Shown in pieces: positions 6,332 to 8,405 of a stretch of 8,405 bases of DNA (position 1 is its first letter; each line of letters opens with the position of its first letter). The position numbers were made by a program, and so were the translations under genes. The notes under the pieces are model-generated. The model searched no databases. It was not told the DNA's origin and saw only the letters and a program-made list of their open reading frames with translations. Source of the stretch: Prevotellaceae bacterium (GTDB taxonomy: Bacteria; Bacteroidota; Bacteroidia; Bacteroidales; Bacteroidaceae); the NCBI GenBank assembly GCA_021153165.1, contig JAGKTZ010000076.1, positions 1 to 8,405 on the forward strand. The letters are read 5' to 3'.

Positions 6332-6361
6332 CGCTACAAAAATGATGAAACAACAAAGACT

Positions 6362-6400
6362 GAAAACACTGCTCTTCACAAATGGAAGGACAGTGTTTCC
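6362..6400. terminator. Bidirectional hairpin terminator between protease and HAD gene
   Basis: AAACACTG (6364-6371) pairs perfectly with CAGTGTTT (6391-6398). Inside it CTTC (6374-6377) pairs with GAAG (6385-6388) around a 7-base loop, so the two stems stack into one long hairpin. T-rich sequence follows on the plus strand (TTTCCTTTG) and A-rich sequence precedes it, which gives a T-rich tract on the minus strand. It lies between two convergent genes and can serve both. Confidence 0.65.
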
Positions 6401-6448
6401 TTTGTATATCACAACCACTTTGTTTCATATCGCAGGCATGCCATGTGT

Positions 6449-7099
6449 TTAAGCAAAACGCTCCACCACAACGTCGCAAAGTGGAGTGATCTGCTCGGCG
6501 TCTAACGAACCGCACACACCATAGACGAGCGCACCACTTTCGCGTGCTGCTATCAAGCCGTTAACAGAGTCCTCGAACACCATACATTGGCAAGGCGCCA
6601 CGCCAAAATGCTCGGCTGCGGCAAGATAACAGTCGGGTGCTGGTTTGGAGCGCGCCACACATTCGGCCGTAAATATATGGTCGAATAGGTCGGGCAAGCA
6701 TGGCATGGCACGATACAGTTGTCGCATTTTGTCTTGATTAGAACTGGTCACAATTGCCGTTTTGATGCCCTTAGCACGCAAAGCACGGACAAGGTCAAAT
6801 GCACCAGGCACTTCGGGAAATGTCATCACTTGCTCGAAGTCTGCGAGTCGCTGCTTGATGTCCTGCACAGTCTCGGGAGCATTGGCAAAATAGCGGTCGA
6901 TGATTTGCACAAGCGAGCAACCTTTGATTTCTGCAGCAAAATGTGTGTTTGTGGGAAAATAATCTTGCCCCACCTTATGCCAAAAGGCGTAGTACGTGGG
7001 TTCTGTGTCTATCAGCACGCCATCCAGGTCGAACAGAGCGACGGGCAATAAGTCATGTCCGGTGCCGAGTATTGTAAGATTGTCAACAGGTGTTGCCAT
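6449..7099 (-). CDS. HAD-superfamily hydrolase, beta-phosphoglucomutase/phosphatase type
   Basis: A 216-residue cytoplasmic enzyme with every HAD motif. Motif I is FDLDGVLIDTE (23-33), with nucleophile D24 and acid/base D26. Motif II is TSS at 118-120, motif III the lysine of SKPAPD (K152), and motif IV FEDSVNG with E176 and D177 for magnesium. An alpha-helical cap fills about 34-100. This arrangement is subfamily IA and typical of beta-phosphoglucomutase or sugar-phosphate and phosphoglycolate phosphatases; the substrate cannot be read from sequence. An 18-residue extension precedes the usual start of the fold. The ATG at 7099 is kept because no other start precedes motif I and a well-formed promoter lies just upstream. 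It is transcribed alone. Confidence 0.88.
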   Translation of the reverse strand: MATPVDNLTILGTGHDLLPVALFDLDGVLIDTEPTYYAFWHKVGQDYFPTNTHFAAEIKGCSLVQIIDRYFANAPETVQDIKQRLADFEQVMTFPEVPGAFDLVRALRAKGIKTAIVTSSNQDKMRQLYRAMPCLPDLFDHIFTAECVARSKPAPDCYLAAAEHFGVAPCQCMVFEDSVNGLIAARESGALVYGVCGSLDAEQITPLCDVVVERFA

Positions 7100-7151
7100 A
7101 GTTTTTTATATAAGAGTAAAATCAGGCAAAGTGCCAGCCAGAAAAGTCATA

Positions 7152-7183
7152 CAAATGTAATGATTTACCGCAAATGCTTCAAA
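7152..7183 (-). promoter_or_regulatory. Bacteroidetes-type promoter for the HAD gene (TTTG-N20-TACATTTG)
   Basis: On the minus strand TTTG (7180-7183) is followed after 20 bases by TACATTTG (7152-7159). This matches the Bacteroidetes primary-sigma consensus TTTG with about 19-20 bases to TAnnTTTG, and is the best promoter in the window. The predicted start leaves a leader of about 45 bases. Confidence 0.7.
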
Positions 7184-7220
7184 CTTTTTTTGGCATTTTA
7201 TAGGTTGAGTCCATAACAGT

Positions 7221-7254
7221 AGCACTGGCCCCAATCGATGTCAGGACCAGCGCT
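7221..7254 (-). terminator. Long GC-rich hairpin 3' of the exported-protein gene
   Basis: Positions 7221-7231 and 7244-7254 pair over 11 bp. On the minus-strand RNA two of these pairs are G-U wobbles; on the plus strand the same positions are A-C mismatches, so the fold favours the minus transcript. The loop is about 12 bases. It lies about 83 bases after the stop codon. No T tract follows, so it may be a 3'-end stabiliser or a protein-assisted terminator rather than a classical intrinsic one. Confidence 0.5.
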
Positions 7255-7336
7255 CTGCTACGTTTTCATTACTTAACCGTTTTCACTTAATTATTCTCTG
7301 CCTGCGTATGTGTGTTTAATTTAATGGATTTTGAGA

Positions 7337-8197
7337 TTATCTGCCGAAGGTGCGACCTGACGAAGCGCTTGAACTTTTGCTTGTATTTCTTGTTGCACCA
7401 GCACGGCTTGATGTGGCGTTATTTTTATGAGAAGTGGTAGGTCTTGCGACACTTGTTGCACGACGTGAAGTGTGCGAGTTGCCTCTGCCTACGTTTGGAT
7501 TTGGCTTTTCTACTTTTTTGTTATCTCGGTTTGAGGGACGAACGACGTTGTTGTCCTTTTTGCCTTTGTCTGCGTCAGCGTTTGGGCGGCGTTTGTCGTC
7601 ATTCTTGCCTGGCTTATTGTATCCTCTGTCCACGGTTGGTCTGTCCTTGCCTGGTTTGCCATACTCTGGACGATAGTCGGGTTTTGCAGAGGGGCGCTTG
7701 CCGTTGTAGTTGTCTCTCATACCTGGGCCTTGGCGGAAATGTACATCTCTGAATGGACTCCTATCCTTAGACCTGCGATTCTTCCACAAACCGCCTGTGT
7801 ATGATACGTACACCTTTGGACGACTGTAGTAGTAGTAACCCATGCGATATCTATCGAATATAGGGTAACGCCATCCACTGGTGATCCATCTGATAGGACG
7901 ATAGAAGTATTCGAGAGTGGTATAGAGGTCGTATTGCCAATCAAAGAGGATGTATCTGAGGTCAGTATTGCGATAGCGCCAATAGCGACCAGTGCAGTCT
8001 GAGGGTGAATTAACTTGCAGGAAATATTCCAGGTTGACTTGATAGACCACGTCATATTGCTCGGGGTTGAGATTGAGTTCGTAAGCCATCTTGTCGGTGA
8101 GAAACCATGCCCTTTCGCGTGCATCATTGTAACTTAAAGCATTTGCCGCGAGGCTGCCTGTCAGGACTAATAATAAAGAGAGTAATACACGTTTCAT
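7337..8197 (-). CDS. Exported protein with basic low-complexity tail, Bacteroidales family of unknown function
   Basis: A 286-residue protein. A clean signal peptide ends near ANA-LSY (20/21), so it is exported. Residues 22-62, with ARERAWFLTDKMAYELNLNPEQY at the front, are helical and resemble the LTxxMxxELxLxxEQ pattern of Spy/CpxP-like periplasmic proteins. A central part (70-136) is very rich in tyrosine, tryptophan and arginine, with RYWRYRNTDLRYILFDWQY and PKVYVSYTGG. From about 138 to the end it is a disordered, repetitive region dominated by K, R, P, N, G and later S and T, ending GRTFGR, with no sequence suggesting a fold. I remember similar head regions in Bacteroides and Prevotella but know no function. 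The basic tail could bind polyanions such as LPS or nucleic acid; that is inference. The start is fixed by the signal peptide. Confidence 0.7.
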   Translation of the reverse strand: MKRVLLSLLLVLTGSLAANALSYNDARERAWFLTDKMAYELNLNPEQYDVVYQVNLEYFLQVNSPSDCTGRYWRYRNTDLRYILFDWQYDLYTTLEYFYRPIRWITSGWRYPIFDRYRMGYYYYSRPKVYVSYTGGLWKNRRSKDRSPFRDVHFRQGPGMRDNYNGKRPSAKPDYRPEYGKPGKDRPTVDRGYNKPGKNDDKRRPNADADKGKKDNNVVRPSNRDNKKVEKPNPNVGRGNSHTSRRATSVARPTTSHKNNATSSRAGATRNTSKSSSASSGRTFGR

Positions 8198-8242
8198 AAC
8201 TTTTCAACTTAAAAGGGGTGAATAACTACGTTTAACTGATGG

Positions 8243-8250
8243 CAAAGATA
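8243..8250 (-). promoter_or_regulatory. Candidate -7 element for the exported-protein gene (TATCTTTG)
   Basis: On the minus strand TATCTTTG fits TAnnTTTG, 46 bases before the ATG at 8197. A TTTG occurs upstream but only 11 bases away, so no properly spaced -33 is present. Confidence 0.4.
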
Positions 8251-8251
8251 A

Positions 8252-8405
8252 GGGCTTTCAACAAATATCGGAAGTCGTTTTGATTTGTCAAAGGTGTATA
8301 TTACAGGAAGCGATAATAGTATTGTAAAAGCGAAAGAATCAAAGACGAATTCGGATGGAACGGTTCGGGTGACAACATATACAAATTTTGCGGATGGTGT
8401 TACAT
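8252..8405 (+). CDS. Partial ORF at right edge, unknown product, no ATG in frame
   Basis: This plus-strand frame is open from the TAA at 8249-8251 to the window end (51 codons). From 8294 on it reads VYITGSDNSIVKAKESKT and then NSDGTVRVTTYTNFADGVT; about 32 of 38 codons start with a purine, a strong sign of real coding. There is no ATG in frame. Possible starts are TTG at 8285 or GTG at 8294. Alternatively the gene begins at ATG 8239 in the neighbouring frame (MAKIRAFNKYRKSF, then TGA) and is joined by losing one T of the TTTT at 8278-8281. It would be divergent from the exported-protein gene. The composition (T, S, D, G, N) suggests a beta-rich, perhaps surface, protein. I do not recognise it. 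Confidence 0.4.

Noticed and set aside
6227..6515. Small minus-strand ORFs between protease and HAD genes
   Set aside because: They run through the hairpin terminator and the ends of both real genes, with no protein-like features.
7434..8127. Other-frame ORFs within the exported-protein gene
   Set aside because: They lie over the signal-peptide gene with a family-like head region and arise from its repetitive tail; no start signals.
8207..8405. Minus-strand frame open from the window edge, stopping 10 bases before the exported-protein ATG
   Set aside because: Its spacing would suit an operon, but the product is rich in V, F and P with weak purine-first codon bias, whereas the plus-strand frame over the same bases has a strong one; judged the antisense shadow.

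Overview
The window looks like a Bacteroidales chromosome, most likely from Prevotella or a close relative. Four things point there. There is a secreted C10 (streptopain/interpain-type) cysteine protease with a short C-terminal sorting-like tail. There is a small exported protein of a type I recall from Bacteroidales genomes. The sigma-70 fragment resembles Bacteroidetes RpoD. Most genes with a visible promoter have a TAnnTTTG -7 element rather than an E. coli-type -10. No identification was run; everything is read by eye.

Layout. Positions 1-241 are a leader with several small hairpins, followed by a membrane-anchored phosphodiesterase-like protein (242-955, +). Convergent to it is an AT-rich cassette on the minus strand (3071 down to 1127): a WYL-domain regulator, a PD-(D/E)XK nuclease-fold protein, and a 98-residue protein consisting of sigma-70 region 2 and little else. 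The genes are 2 bases apart and then overlap in an ATGA junction, so they are almost certainly one operon. A 42-codon lysine-rich ORF (3151-3279, -) lies just upstream. Next is about 775 bp of AT-rich DNA without a convincing gene (3280-4054). It holds a cluster of TGAGACA heptamers in alternating orientation and, next to the protease gene, a 10-bp inverted repeat enclosing the candidate promoter. The C10 protease (4055-6331, +) follows. It converges through a hairpin terminator on a HAD-family phosphatase/phosphomutase (6449-7099, -) that has a near-consensus Bacteroidetes promoter. Next is a small exported protein with a basic, low-complexity tail (7337-8197, -). The right edge has a short plus-strand open frame with strong coding character, apparently the 5' part of a further gene that is frameshifted or lacks an obvious ATG.

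How the genes may work together. The flanking genes look like ordinary envelope, secretion and housekeeping genes. The regulator-nuclease-sigma fragment cassette is the accessory part. WYL regulators often control phage-defence operons, and a PD-(D/E)XK protein is a plausible nucleic-acid-cleaving effector. The stand-alone sigma region 2 would be an unusual partner, perhaps linking the effector to RNA polymerase. I do not recognise this combination as a named system, and its function here is inference.
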